DNA of 64,000 bases from DASYKT01 sp035995185 (GCA_035995185.1 DASYKT010000041.1:124001-188000), one strand, 5' to 3'. Shown: positions 41,032 through 50,447, numbered from the stretch's first letter. Program-made: numbers and translations. Notes: a model not told the origin generated them from the sequence alone.

Positions 41032-41126
41032 TAATGGCCGGTTTAATGATAAGGTTTTTTGAGTGACCGGTAACCCGAGGGCGGGATTTTGCGTATAATG
41101 CTGAGATGTTGAAAGGTTCCGTATTA

Positions 41127-41747
41127 ATGAAAAGATCGACCATTTATTTATCGTTATTATTCATTTTACTGCTGATTTTATCGGGTTGTAATAAACCGGC
41201 CACCAGTGTCAACACGGCGGGCGCCAACTCGGCAAGTACCAACACGGCAGACCCCTCGAATACCGTGAAGGCCAAGGTGTCCAAGGTTTACCCGGAAATG
41301 CCCGCCAACATCATGACTTCCAAGATCAGAGGGCTTGATGGAAAGACGTTCACTTTGAAAGATCTCGAAGGAAAGGTCGTGCTGTTAAATCTCTGGGCTA
41401 CCTGGTGCGGCCCGTGCCGGATGGAAATGCCGGAACTCGTCAAAGTAGAGAACGAGTATAAGGACAGAGGCGTGATGGTTATCGGGCTGGATATCGAGTC
41501 TTCGGAATCGGAAGCCATGGTAAAAAGATTCGTCGAAGAACGGCAATTGAATTATAAGATCGGCTGGCTGGACGAAGAGCCCACTAACGCCTTGATGAGT
41601 ATAAGTAAGATGAGCGGGATTCCGCAAAGCTTCCTGCTTACCACGGATGGCAAATTGGCCGGAGTGTTCAAGGGCTTTAATCCGACCAAAACCGCGACCG
41701 ACGTCAGGGCCAAATTGGATGAATTGCTAGGCGAAACAAGCGATTAG
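41127..41747 (+). CDS. TlpA-like thioredoxin-fold lipoprotein
   Basis: 206 aa from the internal ATG, which gives an ordinary lipoprotein signal (lipobox LILSGC, Cys21); an ATG seven codons upstream adds a non-typical leader. After an Asn/Thr-rich linker comes a thioredoxin domain with WATWCGPCRMEMPEL, the WCxxC redox site, and the cis-Pro region SGIPQSFLLTTDGK. This is the TlpA/ResA class that reduces or matures exported proteins such as cytochromes c. Anchored to a membrane, facing the periplasm. A partner may be the CxxCH protein at 22803, but they are not adjacent. Confidence 0.93.
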   Translation: MKRSTIYLSLLFILLLILSGCNKPATSVNTAGANSASTNTADPSNTVKAKVSKVYPEMPANIMTSKIRGLDGKTFTLKDLEGKVVLLNLWATWCGPCRMEMPELVKVENEYKDRGVMVIGLDIESSESEAMVKRFVEERQLNYKIGWLDEEPTNALMSISKMSGIPQSFLLTTDGKLAGVFKGFNPTKTATDVRAKLDELLGETSD

Positions 41748-41775
41748 CACTAAATAAACTACACCAAATGAGAAG

Positions 41776-41812
41776 CCCGGTAAATGCGATCAGCATATTT
41801 ACCGGGTTCTTT
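41776..41812 (+). terminator. Terminator after TlpA-like gene
   Basis: CCCGGTAAAT (41776-41785) pairs with ATTTACCGGG (41797-41806), followed by TTCTTTATTT. The stem ends about 30 bases after the stop. Confidence 0.85.
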
Positions 41813-41838
41813 ATTTACGGAAATATGCCCGTAAACCT

Positions 41839-41930
41839 GGGAGCGCCGGCATCTTGCCGGCAAAGCGCGGCTTGCCGTGCTAATCGATCGCTGCGCGATC
41901 TTGCGGGCAGGGATGCCCGCGCTCCATAGG
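41839..41930. repeat. Composite GAGCGC-type palindrome before fur
   Basis: Outer arms GGGAGCGCCGGCATC-like and TTGCGGGCAGGGATGCCCGC flank an inner GCGCAGCGATCGATTA-type hairpin (shown by its core only). It lies about 60 bases before the Fur gene. Members also at 15019, 59078 and 63148. Confidence 0.82.
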
Positions 41931-41989
41931 AGTTCTTCCCACGCTTGACGGCTAATGTTAAAATATAAGGAATCGAACAGGCGACCATT

Positions 41990-42511
41990 ATGGCAGCGAA
42001 AAAAGAAGAGTTTCAGGAAGAGAAAGATATCTTTCTTAACCACGTCCAAAAATACGGGCTGCGGCGGACCGCGCAGCGCGACCTGATCCTGGAGGTTTTT
42101 CTGCGCACCGAGGAGCATCTTTCCAGCGAAGACCTGTATTGGCTGGTGGAAAAAGAAGATCCGGCGGTTGGGCATACTACCGTCTATCGCACGCTTAAGC
42201 TTTTGACCGAGGCCGGCCTGGCGCGCGAGGTCCGCCTGGGTGACGGAAAAACTTATTACGAACATCATTACCGCCACGAGCATCACGACCATATGATCTG
42301 CACCGAATGCGGTAAAGTGATCGAATTCTACTCGCCCGAGATCGAAGAGCTGCAGGAAGCCATGGCCGAAAAATTTAATTTCAAACCTACGCACCATTCT
42401 ATGCGTATTATGGGTTTGTGCGACGAATGTCAGAAAAAGGAAGAACATCATGCGCAGATGGCTTCGGGCGCGCAGCCGAAAGTGCGCGTGGCGGCAAGTC
42501 GTCCTAAATAA
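41990..42511 (+). CDS. fur: Fur-family transcriptional regulator
   Basis: 173 aa, longer than the usual ~150 because of an Ala/Lys-rich tail. The DNA-binding half has GLRRTAQRDLILEVF and VGHTTVYRTLKLL. The metal-binding half has YEHHYRHEHHDHMICTECG and GLCDECQKKEEHH, the CxxC pairs and histidines of structural zinc and regulatory sites. Family members repress iron-uptake (or zinc or peroxide) genes with metal as co-repressor; Fur itself versus Zur or PerR cannot be settled. The heme locus palindrome at 10621 is a candidate target. Confidence 0.9.
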   Translation: MAAKKEEFQEEKDIFLNHVQKYGLRRTAQRDLILEVFLRTEEHLSSEDLYWLVEKEDPAVGHTTVYRTLKLLTEAGLAREVRLGDGKTYYEHHYRHEHHDHMICTECGKVIEFYSPEIEELQEAMAEKFNFKPTHHSMRIMGLCDECQKKEEHHAQMASGAQPKVRVAASRPK

Positions 42512-42535
42512 ATTGCTACGTTAGAAGTTTTATAT

Positions 42536-43195
42536 ATGGTAGAGAAAAAGCAGGTGGAAGTACAGGAATGGAACGCCGGGATCAGATTTGAACCCGAAGG
42601 CATCGAAGGATTAATAGCCGAGGGCACTTATCTTTCGGAGGCGGCCAACCGATTCGGCATTTATTTTGAAGGCGAATGTGGCGGGCAAACCAGTGAGGCG
42701 GCCGATGGGCAAGAAAGTCATTGCTGCGCCGTTCTAATTGAAGATGGCGGCGAATTGCTTTCCGCTCCGACTCAGGATGAACTCGACAACCTGAGCGAAG
42801 AGGCGCGGTCAGCAGGCCAAAGATTAGCATGTCAGGCCCGGATCGAACGAACGGGAGAAGTAATTGTAGCTATCATGGAGAAAGAAGAAGAGATGAAAGA
42901 TGAAACCGTGGTGCAGGAAGAGAAATTTCAGGAATTCCGCAAAGGGTTTTCCGATCTTCCGCTTAATCAAAAGGTCGGCGAGCTGATGCAGCTTGAGGCC
43001 ATCACCCTGGGCGAAACATTTGCCTATGTCTTAAACCTTCCGTTTACCATCGGCGATCAGATCATGGGAGTGATGGCCGGCTTCGGAAAACAGATGGACA
43101 AGGCCGCCGAAGAGGCAAAACGTCCGAAAGAGCACACGGCAGACCAGACGACAGCACAGACGGCAGAGGAACAAAACGGCGCCAGTGAAGGATGA
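42536..43195 (+). CDS. Ferredoxin-like protein with unusual Cys spacing
   Basis: 219 aa. The first ~105 residues resemble 2Fe-2S ferredoxin: FGIYFEGECGG, an Ile/Val strand, and RLACQARIER near the end. But the motif is C-GG-(12 residues)-CC instead of CGGxGxCGxC, so two ligands are displaced and cluster binding is uncertain. The remainder is a helical, acidic/Gln-rich region with a hydrophobic stretch (~155-185) and a disordered tail. It overlaps the next gene by 11 bases and starts 25 bases past fur, so iron-linked expression with fur is plausible. Confidence 0.7.
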   Translation: MVEKKQVEVQEWNAGIRFEPEGIEGLIAEGTYLSEAANRFGIYFEGECGGQTSEAADGQESHCCAVLIEDGGELLSAPTQDELDNLSEEARSAGQRLACQARIERTGEVIVAIMEKEEEMKDETVVQEEKFQEFRKGFSDLPLNQKVGELMQLEAITLGETFAYVLNLPFTIGDQIMGVMAGFGKQMDKAAEEAKRPKEHTADQTTAQTAEEQNGASEG

Positions 43196-44042
43196 CCTGC
43201 AAAAAAGAATAAACACGCTGGTAAAGGAAAAAGGCGTATATGCGATGGCGCTCATCGTCATCATAGGCATCCTGTTGTCCGTCAATTTTCCCGTTTACCT
43301 GCTGGCGTTTTTCGGCGTCTTTGTCTTTTTTGTCTGGAAAGCTTTTTCACAGCCGCAGCGAAATGAGGTCCGCGGCATCTTTGAATTTTACCTGGCTGCC
43401 AACGAAATGCTGCGCGACGATGAAAAGCGCTGGTTCGGCTTTGAAATGCAGGAGATCCTGCATTCGGGTGAGCGCATATTGAACACGATGCCCGATCCGC
43501 CGCCGCTGATGCTTTTCACGCTGGGCGCGCTGCATCACAAACTCGGAAATTATGAAGCCGCGGTCCAGTTCCTGAGCAACGTGCAGGAAAACGAGCAGAT
43601 CGATGAAAAGCATCGCCTGATCGCCTCGCCCGAATTAAAATCCTACGTAAAGATATTGCGCAAGATCGAACGCGAACCCGCCGAAGCCCCGCAAACGTCG
43701 GCGGCTGTCCGCGCCCTGGAACGCGCCCGTCGAAATCGCGCCGGCGTCTTGCTGGAAGACAGCCGGAAAAAAGCCCTCGCCGTAAAAGAAGGCAAGATCG
43801 GCATGCTCAGCGAGAAAGCCAGGGACGACCAGTCGTTCCTGGACCTGACGGCTTCGATCGTAGATGCCGGGCACTCGAATAACCAGAACACCGCCGTCTT
43901 TGAGCATGCTTCCAATAACGGCGTGAAAAGCCTTTTTGAAAATAATGGGCATGATGAAGGTGACGACCCGCAGGCATTTAAAAAAGAACGCACCGATCGA
44001 AAATCCATCTCCGAAGTCCTCAAAGATATTTACGACCGGTAA
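43185..44042 (+). CDS. Membrane-anchored protein of unknown function, TPR-like segment
   Basis: 285 aa with a GTG start overlapping the ferredoxin-like gene by 11 bases. Two hydrophobic segments (~20-50) near the N-terminus precede a soluble part. The segment LMLFTLGALHHKLGNYEAAVQFLSNVQENEQ (read by its ends) resembles a single TPR. An Arg-rich helix (RALERARRNRAGVL) follows and the tail is acidic and disordered. No enzymatic motif. Overlap suggests translational coupling with the ferredoxin-like gene; function unknown. Confidence 0.72.
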   Translation: MKDDLQKRINTLVKEKGVYAMALIVIIGILLSVNFPVYLLAFFGVFVFFVWKAFSQPQRNEVRGIFEFYLAANEMLRDDEKRWFGFEMQEILHSGERILNTMPDPPPLMLFTLGALHHKLGNYEAAVQFLSNVQENEQIDEKHRLIASPELKSYVKILRKIEREPAEAPQTSAAVRALERARRNRAGVLLEDSRKKALAVKEGKIGMLSEKARDDQSFLDLTASIVDAGHSNNQNTAVFEHASNNGVKSLFENNGHDEGDDPQAFKKERTDRKSISEVLKDIYDR

Positions 44043-44155
44043 ATCAAAGTTCAGAGTTCAAGGTTCAAAGTTCAAACTTTATTTGCGGTTCAATGATCGG
44101 ACACGTGAATTCTTAAACTTTGAACTTTTGAACTTTGAACTGTAAACTTACCGCT

Positions 44156-45397
44156 ATGCTGAAAGCTGAGATCATCGCCGTCGGTTCAGAGCTTCTCACG
44201 CCTGACCGCACCGACACCAATAGCCTCTGGCTTACCGAAAAACTCAACGAGATCGGGATCGAAGTAAGCGCCAAATCGATCATCGGCGACGATGAAGAGC
44301 GCCTGGAAAAATGCTTTCGCGCCGCGCTCGAAGAATCCGACCTGGTCATCAGCACCGGCGGCCTCGGGCCCACCGAAGACGACGTGACCCGGCAGGTGGC
44401 GGCCCGCGCGGTCGACCGCGAATTGGTCCTCGACGAAGCCGTGCTGGAAGAGATAAAAAAACGCTTTCTGCACTGGGGCCGCGAAATGCCCGAGACGAAC
44501 AAGCGGCAGGCGTTTGTTATCGATGGAGGCGAAGTGCTGGAAAATCCCAATGGCAGCGCGCCGGGAATGTACCTAGCGATTGGTGGGAAAGGCCTGGCCG
44601 TATTGCCCGGGCCGCCGCGCGAGATGAAGCCGATGTTTGAAAACCACGTGCTGCCGCGAATTCTGGAAAGAGCGGGCAAGGTAAAGGTCAGGCGCCGGGT
44701 GCTAAAAGTTTCGGGCATGGGCGAATCGGCGGTCGATGAATTGATCTCTCCGATCTATAAAGAATACGCCAGCGTCCGGACCACGATCCTCTTTAATAAA
44801 AGCGAGATCGAAGTGCACCTGGCCGCCAAGAGCGAGTCTGCGGATGAGTGCGAAAAAATGCTGGCGGAATTGACCGTGAAGATGAGAGAGAAACTCGGCA
44901 TCGCGCTTTACTCGGAAAGCGGCGAGAGTTTGGAACAGGTTGTCGGGCGCATGCTCAAGACGGCGGGAAAAACGGTGGCGCTGGCGGAAAGCTGCACCGG
45001 TGGATTGATCGCGGAAAGATTGACCGATGTACCCGGTTCGTCCGCTTACTTTATCGAAGGCGCGGTCACTTATTCGAACGAAGCCAAGATCCGCACGTTA
45101 AAAGTTCCGACGGAAGTATTAGACCGACACGGCGCGGTCAGCGCGGAAACCGCCGAGGCAATGGCCCGCGGCATCCGCGAACGCGCCGGAACGGATTACG
45201 GCATCTCGGTCACCGGGATCGCCGGGCCCGATGGCGGGACCGAAGAAAAACCCGTCGGGTTGGTATTTATCGGCTGCGCCGATGAAACCGGGGTGAAGAC
45301 CTTGCGGCTGATCATGCCGGGCGACAGGTTTTTGATCCGCTGGCGCAGTTCGCAAACGGCCCTGGATCTATTACGCAGGAGGATGTTAAAAATATGA
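44156..45397 (+). CDS. cinA: CinA family protein (NMN amidohydrolase/competence-damage)
   Basis: 413 aa from the ATG with MLKAEIIAVGSELL, the standard beginning; an earlier in-frame TTG is less likely. The N-terminal MoaB/MogA-like domain has STGGLGPTEDDVTRQVAA and LPGPPREMKPMF. The C-terminal CinA domain has LAESCTGGLIAERLTDVPGS and SVTGIAGPDGGTEEKPVG. CinA proteins hydrolyse NMN and ADP-ribose and are linked to DNA damage. The stop overlaps the next ATG by 4 bases, so the downstream membrane gene is in the same operon. Confidence 0.95.
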   Translation: MLKAEIIAVGSELLTPDRTDTNSLWLTEKLNEIGIEVSAKSIIGDDEERLEKCFRAALEESDLVISTGGLGPTEDDVTRQVAARAVDRELVLDEAVLEEIKKRFLHWGREMPETNKRQAFVIDGGEVLENPNGSAPGMYLAIGGKGLAVLPGPPREMKPMFENHVLPRILERAGKVKVRRRVLKVSGMGESAVDELISPIYKEYASVRTTILFNKSEIEVHLAAKSESADECEKMLAELTVKMREKLGIALYSESGESLEQVVGRMLKTAGKTVALAESCTGGLIAERLTDVPGSSAYFIEGAVTYSNEAKIRTLKVPTEVLDRHGAVSAETAEAMARGIRERAGTDYGISVTGIAGPDGGTEEKPVGLVFIGCADETGVKTLRLIMPGDRFLIRWRSSQTALDLLRRRMLKI

Positions 45398-45846
45398 ATG
45401 ATGTCTTAAAGCGATTAAAAGCCCCGGCGATCGGGCTTTTAGTGACCGCCATACTCGACCTTGCGATAGGCGCACTGACCATCCTTTCCGGCCTGGCGCG
45501 CCTGGCCGGCGTCCTCGGCAAAGAACCGCGGATAAGGGACGACGCGGAAAAACTCGGCTACTTTATCGGCACGGGGCTGGGTTACGGCGGCGGCATCCTG
45601 AGCGTGATCCTGGCGCCGATCATAATTTATGGCGCCGTCAAGATGATGAAAGGCCAAAGCCGCGGGTTATCGATGACGGCCGCCGTGCTTTCTATTATTC
45701 CCATCACGTGCTGCTCGTTTCCGCTGGGAATGATCTTTGGTATCTGGGCGCTGGTCGTTTTAAGGAATCCGGAAGTCAAAGCGTACTTCGAGAGCGGTTA
45801 TAACCCGTCAGCTAATCCGCCCAATCCGCCGCAGAATTGGCAATAG
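45394..45846 (+). CDS. Small four-helix membrane protein, paralog 1
   Basis: 150 aa, about four hydrophobic segments (~10-32, ~58-80, ~90-115 and a shorter one). The first helix begins LKAPAIGLLVTAILDLAIGAL and the last is followed by NPEVKAYFESG. Closely related in pattern to the next gene. The family is common in Acidobacteriota and Planctomycetota as an unknown membrane protein; no function. The ATG overlaps the cinA stop. Confidence 0.8.
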   Translation: MNDVLKRLKAPAIGLLVTAILDLAIGALTILSGLARLAGVLGKEPRIRDDAEKLGYFIGTGLGYGGGILSVILAPIIIYGAVKMMKGQSRGLSMTAAVLSIIPITCCSFPLGMIFGIWALVVLRNPEVKAYFESGYNPSANPPNPPQNWQ

Positions 45847-45854
45847 ACTCTGAT

Positions 45855-46256
45855 ATGGATAGATCGGTGCAAGACAAACTAAAGACGCCGGCGACGGGTT
45901 TAATGATCGTCGGGATATTAGAACTCGCTTTGGGAGCTCTAATTACCGTCCCAAACATACTCCAAATTGCCGGTTTGACGGGTGGATCGCCGGAATTCGA
46001 AAGCGGGCTCGAGAGAGTTTTTCTCCGGGTAATTTTCGCGGCATATGCATTAAGCATACCCTTGGGATCGTTGATCATTTTTGGAGCATTGCGAATGAGG
46101 AGAGGTAAGAACCGGAAGCTGGCAATGGCGGCTGCAATTTTAGCTCTTCTGCCGGTCTCTCCCTGCTTCCCGGTCGGAGTCATATTCGGCACATGGTCAC
46201 TGATGGTTTTGACGAGTACGGAAGCAGAGTTTTATTTCACTGAAAAATCTAAATAG
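45855..46256 (+). CDS. Small four-helix membrane protein, paralog 2
   Basis: 133 aa from ATG; a TTG six codons upstream would overlap the preceding gene. The start (LKTPATGLMIVGILELALGAL) mirrors paralog 1, followed by the same spacing of hydrophobic segments and a short tail. It seems to be a tandem duplicate. No function known. Positioned seven bases after the paralog 1 stop, so the two should be co-expressed with cinA. Confidence 0.78.
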   Translation: MDRSVQDKLKTPATGLMIVGILELALGALITVPNILQIAGLTGGSPEFESGLERVFLRVIFAAYALSIPLGSLIIFGALRMRRGKNRKLAMAAAILALLPVSPCFPVGVIFGTWSLMVLTSTEAEFYFTEKSK

Positions 46257-46320
46257 TTTTGCCGTAGGTCCGCTCTTTAAAAAGCTATTGACCGGACTTT
46301 AAAGGCAAACAGACAAATAA

Positions 46321-46350
46321 AAAAGGCAAGGTCACTAAACCTTGCCTTCA
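46321..46350 (-). terminator. Terminator of ilvE
   Basis: A perfect ten-base stem AAGGCAAGGT/ACCTTGCCTT (46323-46332, 46339-46348). Read on the minus strand a run of T residues follows, so it terminates ilvE transcription; it may also stop the convergent operon from the left. Confidence 0.88.
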
Positions 46351-46371
46351 TTCTTTCTCATTAAAAGAAAA

Positions 46372-47367
46372 TTACATCGTTTCCGCATTCGATGCGCTGG
46401 CCGAAGCGCCTTTGACATAAGTCAGCCAGGGGGCGTTATTCGGCGCGGGGCGTTTGCCTGAAGTGATCCCGAAGAACGCGTCCTGAATAACTTTTGTGAT
46501 CGGGCCGCGTTTGCCTGAGCCGACCGTGATGCGATCGACCGAGCGTATCGGGGTGATCTCTGCCGCGGTGCCGGTAAAGAAAAGTTCGTCCGCCAGGTAG
46601 AGCGCCGCGCGCTGCATCGCGCCTTCGACCATTTCGTATCCCATCTCTTTAGCTATCTCGAGCACGCTATCGCGGGTGATGCCGGGCAGAACCGAAGAAG
46701 CCAGCGGCGGAGTAAAAAGCTTGCCTCCCGAGACCATGAACAAATTTTCTCCCGATCCTTCGGAAACGTAACCGCGATCGTCGAGCGCAATGCCTTCGGA
46801 AAACCCGTTGAGAAGGGCTTCCATTTTTATCAGCTGCGAATTCATATAATTCGCGCCGGCCTTGGCCATCGCCGGCAGAGAATTTGACGTGATGCGCGTC
46901 CAGCTCGAGATACAGGCGTCCACACCGGCTTCCAAAGCTTCTTCGCCGAGATATTTCCCCCAATCCCAGGCGGCAATGTAACAATCCAGCGGATTCGGGA
47001 ACGGGTTTACGCCAAAAGCCGGTTTTGATTCATCCAGGCCTCGAAAAATTATCGGGCGGATATAGCACGCTTCCAGTTCGCTGCTGCGGACGATGCCGAC
47101 CGCCGCTTCGCAGAGCTGATCAACCGTCAATGTCGTTTCCATGCGGTAGATCTTGGCGGAATTCAGCAGGCGCTGCATATGTTCGTTCAGGCGATAAACC
47201 GCGGGCCCGCGTTCCGTTTCGTAACAGCGAATTCCTTCAAATACGCTCGATCCATAATGTATTGCGTGGGTCATCACGTGCACCCGGGCATCGTCCCATT
47301 TAATAAACTCGCCATTTTTCCAGACGGACGGAGCTATCCGCAAAGGGCTGACGTCTTTAACGCTCAT
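46372..47367 (-). CDS. ilvE: Branched-chain amino-acid aminotransferase
   Basis: 331 aa. It transaminates branched 2-oxo acids with glutamate, the last step of Val, Leu and Ile synthesis, using PLP. The fold-IV signatures are HYGSSVFEGIRCYET at the N-terminus, AKAGANYMNSQLIKMEAL (reactive Lys near residue 160), EGSGENLFMV and FFTGTAAEITPI. Length and motifs fit class IV; D-amino acid aminotransferase is less likely given these segments. A short C-terminal tail is Ala/Ser-rich. Divergent from the TolB-like gene across a 464-base gap. Confidence 0.95.
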   Translation of the reverse strand: MSVKDVSPLRIAPSVWKNGEFIKWDDARVHVMTHAIHYGSSVFEGIRCYETERGPAVYRLNEHMQRLLNSAKIYRMETTLTVDQLCEAAVGIVRSSELEACYIRPIIFRGLDESKPAFGVNPFPNPLDCYIAAWDWGKYLGEEALEAGVDACISSWTRITSNSLPAMAKAGANYMNSQLIKMEALLNGFSEGIALDDRGYVSEGSGENLFMVSGGKLFTPPLASSVLPGITRDSVLEIAKEMGYEMVEGAMQRAALYLADELFFTGTAAEITPIRSVDRITVGSGKRGPITKVIQDAFFGITSGKRPAPNNAPWLTYVKGASASASNAETM

Positions 47368-47831
47368 AAAATAAACTTCTCCTTACGATATATAAATGTG
47401 GAGTAAAAAGTGTGTGATAAACAATTTTTATCGGTTTAATAAGTACCTTTCATTGACAGCATAAACCATTGATAACGGTTTCGCAAGACACCTTAAAAAG
47501 CTCGACAACGGTTAAATTCGTACTATAATCAGGCCTTTTTTTACGCGAGAATACTCTTACTGAAGAGGGCTTGTGTATTAATGACACATTATTCAAAAAG
47601 GAGATAAAGATAGGGCTTAAGTGGCCTCTGTAAAGCCAACCTGCAAGAGCGAATGCTGCATCTAAGGTTCAGTTCAACAAGGTTAGTTATATTTACAAAA
47701 GGCGCACTGCTTGCAGAACTGTCTACAAACGCTTAAAATGCAATGTTTTGTGATTAGTTATTTGGGATACCTATTATTATAATCAAATAAACAATTTCCA
47801 CAGGGAAGCGCTTTATTATGGAGGAGTTTGC
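47368..47831. other. Divergent regulatory gap, ilvE / TolB-like gene
   Basis: 464 bases between divergent genes. The region is AT-richer than the coding sequence and has no supported ORF of gene size. A minus-strand frame of 13 codons with Val/Leu content lies about 50-90 bases before ilvE, too weak to call a leader. A strong GGAGG precedes the GTG of the TolB-like gene. Confidence 0.6.
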
Positions 47832-50420
47832 GTGAAGTTTTCCTTTCGGCTTTTTATATCAGTTTTATTTATCATGGCAGCGGGTGGCCTTTTTTCCGCT
47901 TTCGCACAAGTGGAAGTTTTTATCGGACAAGTGACCTCGGCCAACGTGACCTGCGTGGTGCGCAGTATCAGCGGAGACGGGCGATTGGTTCTTTTCCAAT
48001 CCAACGGAGACCTGGCTACCGAGCTTTCCAACCGCAACAATGCCGACGGAAACAACGAACTATTTCTATACGATTACGGCCAGCGCCGTATCTTTCAGAT
48101 CACCAATACCAAAAGCGTATTGACGGACAATACGAAACCTCCGACGTTCGACAACATCAAGGTCGACATGGTCAATGTCGAATCCATCCTGAGTTCGGAT
48201 GGCCAATGGATAGTTTTTGCTTCCAACGCCACTACCTCGACGCCGACCACCGTTAATGCGACAAACCCGGGAAATTTTGACGGCAACGCATTTACCGCCA
48301 GCAACGGTGACAATCCGCTGACCCTGGATGGAAACACGGAGATCTGGCTATACCACGTGCCCGCGGTTTCCGCTGTCGATCTGACCCTGGGATTGGATGT
48401 GCCGTTTACCGATCTCAGCACCGGAACTTTTACCCTGGTAACCAACACGCTGCCGAGCAGAAGCGTGCTGCCCGGTTCTACCACCGCTTCACCCTTCGTC
48501 CCGTGGGATAATCGCGAAACCAGTATCAGCGACGACGGCAACGTAATATCGTTTGTCTCTAACCGGGACATCGTCCGCGGCGGTAATTCTTTTCCCAACG
48601 ACGACAATACCGAGATCTATACCTACGTCCGCACGGGCGGGAGCACTTGTACGCCGGACGTTCTACCTTCCGGGGCGGGCACCTGCTCTCAGGTAACGCA
48701 AACGCCGCGCAGGGTCACTGTGCCGCAGCCGACCGGCACCCCGGCGGTGATCCCGATCTTTAACGAAAACCCTTCGATTTCGGGAGACGGCCAGCACATC
48801 GCTTTTTACGGCAACGGAGATAACCCGGTCAGAACAATGACCGGCGGCGCGAATCCCGATGCCAACGGAGAGGTCTTTTTTACCGATATCGACGTTTCGG
48901 GAAATCCCGCCGGTACCAGAAAACAAGTCACGCAATCTACCCGGGCCACTTTTGACACCATATCCAATACTTTTTCGCCGGGCAAAAGACTCAGCCGGAC
49001 CGGGAAATACCTGGTCTTTGAATCTATTGCCGATTATATCGGCACAGCGGGGAACCAAAGTTCGAACGGGACTTATCTTTACGATACTGCTGCCGCCACA
49101 AATGCCTTCCGGCTGATCGGCCCGCGAGGTGCCGACGATTCGGGAGCGAACGGTGGTGATGTGATCCGGGCCCCGTCTTTTACCGACTATGACGGTGCCG
49201 GTATTCCGCACACGATATTATTTGCTTCGCGGCTGAATTTTAAACCGGATGGGACAGTACCCACCGACTCGACGCAGGGGTTAAATAACCTCCCGAACAG
49301 GCCGGTGCAGTTCTTCTCTTATCCTATCGATCTTCCGGCGGCATCGGCGACCTTTACGAGGGTGTCCAAGTTTCCCGAAACGCAGTTTCTGCCTTCTTCC
49401 CAGCCGATACCCAGCGACACGCACAACCGGATCGCTTTTAATCTTGGCCTGGCCGAACTAGGAACGGGAAATCCCGATCTGAGCACCGAGGTTTATTATT
49501 TATTCGTTCCTAATGTGAACGGGCACACACCGGCGACCTATAGTTTTCTGACCGGCGCCAGTTCGAGGATAGTTTCCAATGACCCGGTGCCGACACCGTC
49601 GCCGACTCCGACCGTGTCGCCCACGGCGACCCCGACTCCGACACCGACCGCCAGTCCGACCCCGACGCCGAGTCCTACACCGACCCCGACACCGGTAACG
49701 CCGACCGCGGTACAGGGCATATCCAAAGGTATGCTGGCCGAAGTAAATATAACTTCCGGTATCTCGAGAGCGTTCACGCCCGCGACGGCTACGGGCAACA
49801 ATTTCACGCGCACGCCCGCGCTGCCGATCGAACTAAATGGCGTGTCCGTATCGGTTGACGGAGCGGCCTGTGGATTGATGTCCATCAACCGCAAAAAGGT
49901 ATTGTTTGTGGCGCCGCGCGGCGTTGTCGCCGGTGACCATCAGCTGATCATCAATAATAACGGCTTGATACTGACGGGCAAGGTAAATTTTGCGATCACT
50001 CAGCCCGATGTTTTCACGACCGACCTGACGACGTTCCCTGGTGCGCCGGGAGGGCGAGCGCGGGCTGAAAATGTCACTAACCGCGTTCATACCCGGGAAC
50101 CTTTTGTGGTCCGGACGGTGAGAATAAAAGGCGGCCTCTTTGTCGATAGCCGGATCAGGCTTTATATGACGGGGATCGAAGGTTTGGCCGCGGAATCTTT
50201 CCAGATACGTCTTAAAGACAAGACGAGAATTGGCAATGCCGCGGTCCTGACCAACGCGACTCTGAGCGAAGAGCCCGGGGTCTATTACGTTGATTTTACC
50301 CTCGGAAATGAAGTTCTTGGCCTGGGAGATTCGCCGGTAGTGGTGACCGTTACTCAGGTCCTGAATGTCATCGGACGAAGCCGGTTAGACGATACGGCTC
50401 CGCGAATATTTATTCTCTAA
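47832..50420 (+). CDS. TolB-like beta-propeller surface protein with Pro/Thr linker
   Basis: 862 aa with GTG start supported by GGAGG seven bases upstream. A signal peptide (~1-26, ending FSAFAQ) precedes a propeller-like region (~30-580) with SISGDGRLVLFQSNGD, ILSSDGQWIVFASNAT and SISGDGQHIAFYGNGD repeats. A Pro/Thr/Ser linker (~585-625, PTPTPTAS-type) leads to a C-terminal beta domain with two IPT/TIG-like parts. No catalytic site. The linker suggests extension across or from the outer membrane. Also found in this phylum as large unknown exported proteins. Followed by a terminator. Confidence 0.83.
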   Translation: MKFSFRLFISVLFIMAAGGLFSAFAQVEVFIGQVTSANVTCVVRSISGDGRLVLFQSNGDLATELSNRNNADGNNELFLYDYGQRRIFQITNTKSVLTDNTKPPTFDNIKVDMVNVESILSSDGQWIVFASNATTSTPTTVNATNPGNFDGNAFTASNGDNPLTLDGNTEIWLYHVPAVSAVDLTLGLDVPFTDLSTGTFTLVTNTLPSRSVLPGSTTASPFVPWDNRETSISDDGNVISFVSNRDIVRGGNSFPNDDNTEIYTYVRTGGSTCTPDVLPSGAGTCSQVTQTPRRVTVPQPTGTPAVIPIFNENPSISGDGQHIAFYGNGDNPVRTMTGGANPDANGEVFFTDIDVSGNPAGTRKQVTQSTRATFDTISNTFSPGKRLSRTGKYLVFESIADYIGTAGNQSSNGTYLYDTAAATNAFRLIGPRGADDSGANGGDVIRAPSFTDYDGAGIPHTILFASRLNFKPDGTVPTDSTQGLNNLPNRPVQFFSYPIDLPAASATFTRVSKFPETQFLPSSQPIPSDTHNRIAFNLGLAELGTGNPDLSTEVYYLFVPNVNGHTPATYSFLTGASSRIVSNDPVPTPSPTPTVSPTATPTPTPTASPTPTPSPTPTPTPVTPTAVQGISKGMLAEVNITSGISRAFTPATATGNNFTRTPALPIELNGVSVSVDGAACGLMSINRKKVLFVAPRGVVAGDHQLIINNNGLILTGKVNFAITQPDVFTTDLTTFPGAPGGRARAENVTNRVHTREPFVVRTVRIKGGLFVDSRIRLYMTGIEGLAAESFQIRLKDKTRIGNAAVLTNATLSEEPGVYYVDFTLGNEVLGLGDSPVVVTVTQVLNVIGRSRLDDTAPRIFIL
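49578..49716 (+). repeat. Pro/Thr-coding degenerate repeat in TolB-like gene
   Basis: Runs of CCGACxCCG triplets encode the Pro-Thr-rich linker. The repeated codons make this stretch prone to slippage and length change; it joins the propeller to the C-terminal domain. Confidence 0.85.
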
Positions 50421-50447
50421 ACCAGGCGTTAAGGCCGGTACAGTACT

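Noticed and set aside
47430..47480. Leader peptide for ilvE on the minus strand
   Set aside because: A 13-codon frame has only scattered Val and Leu and lacks a convincing ribosome site and paired stems.
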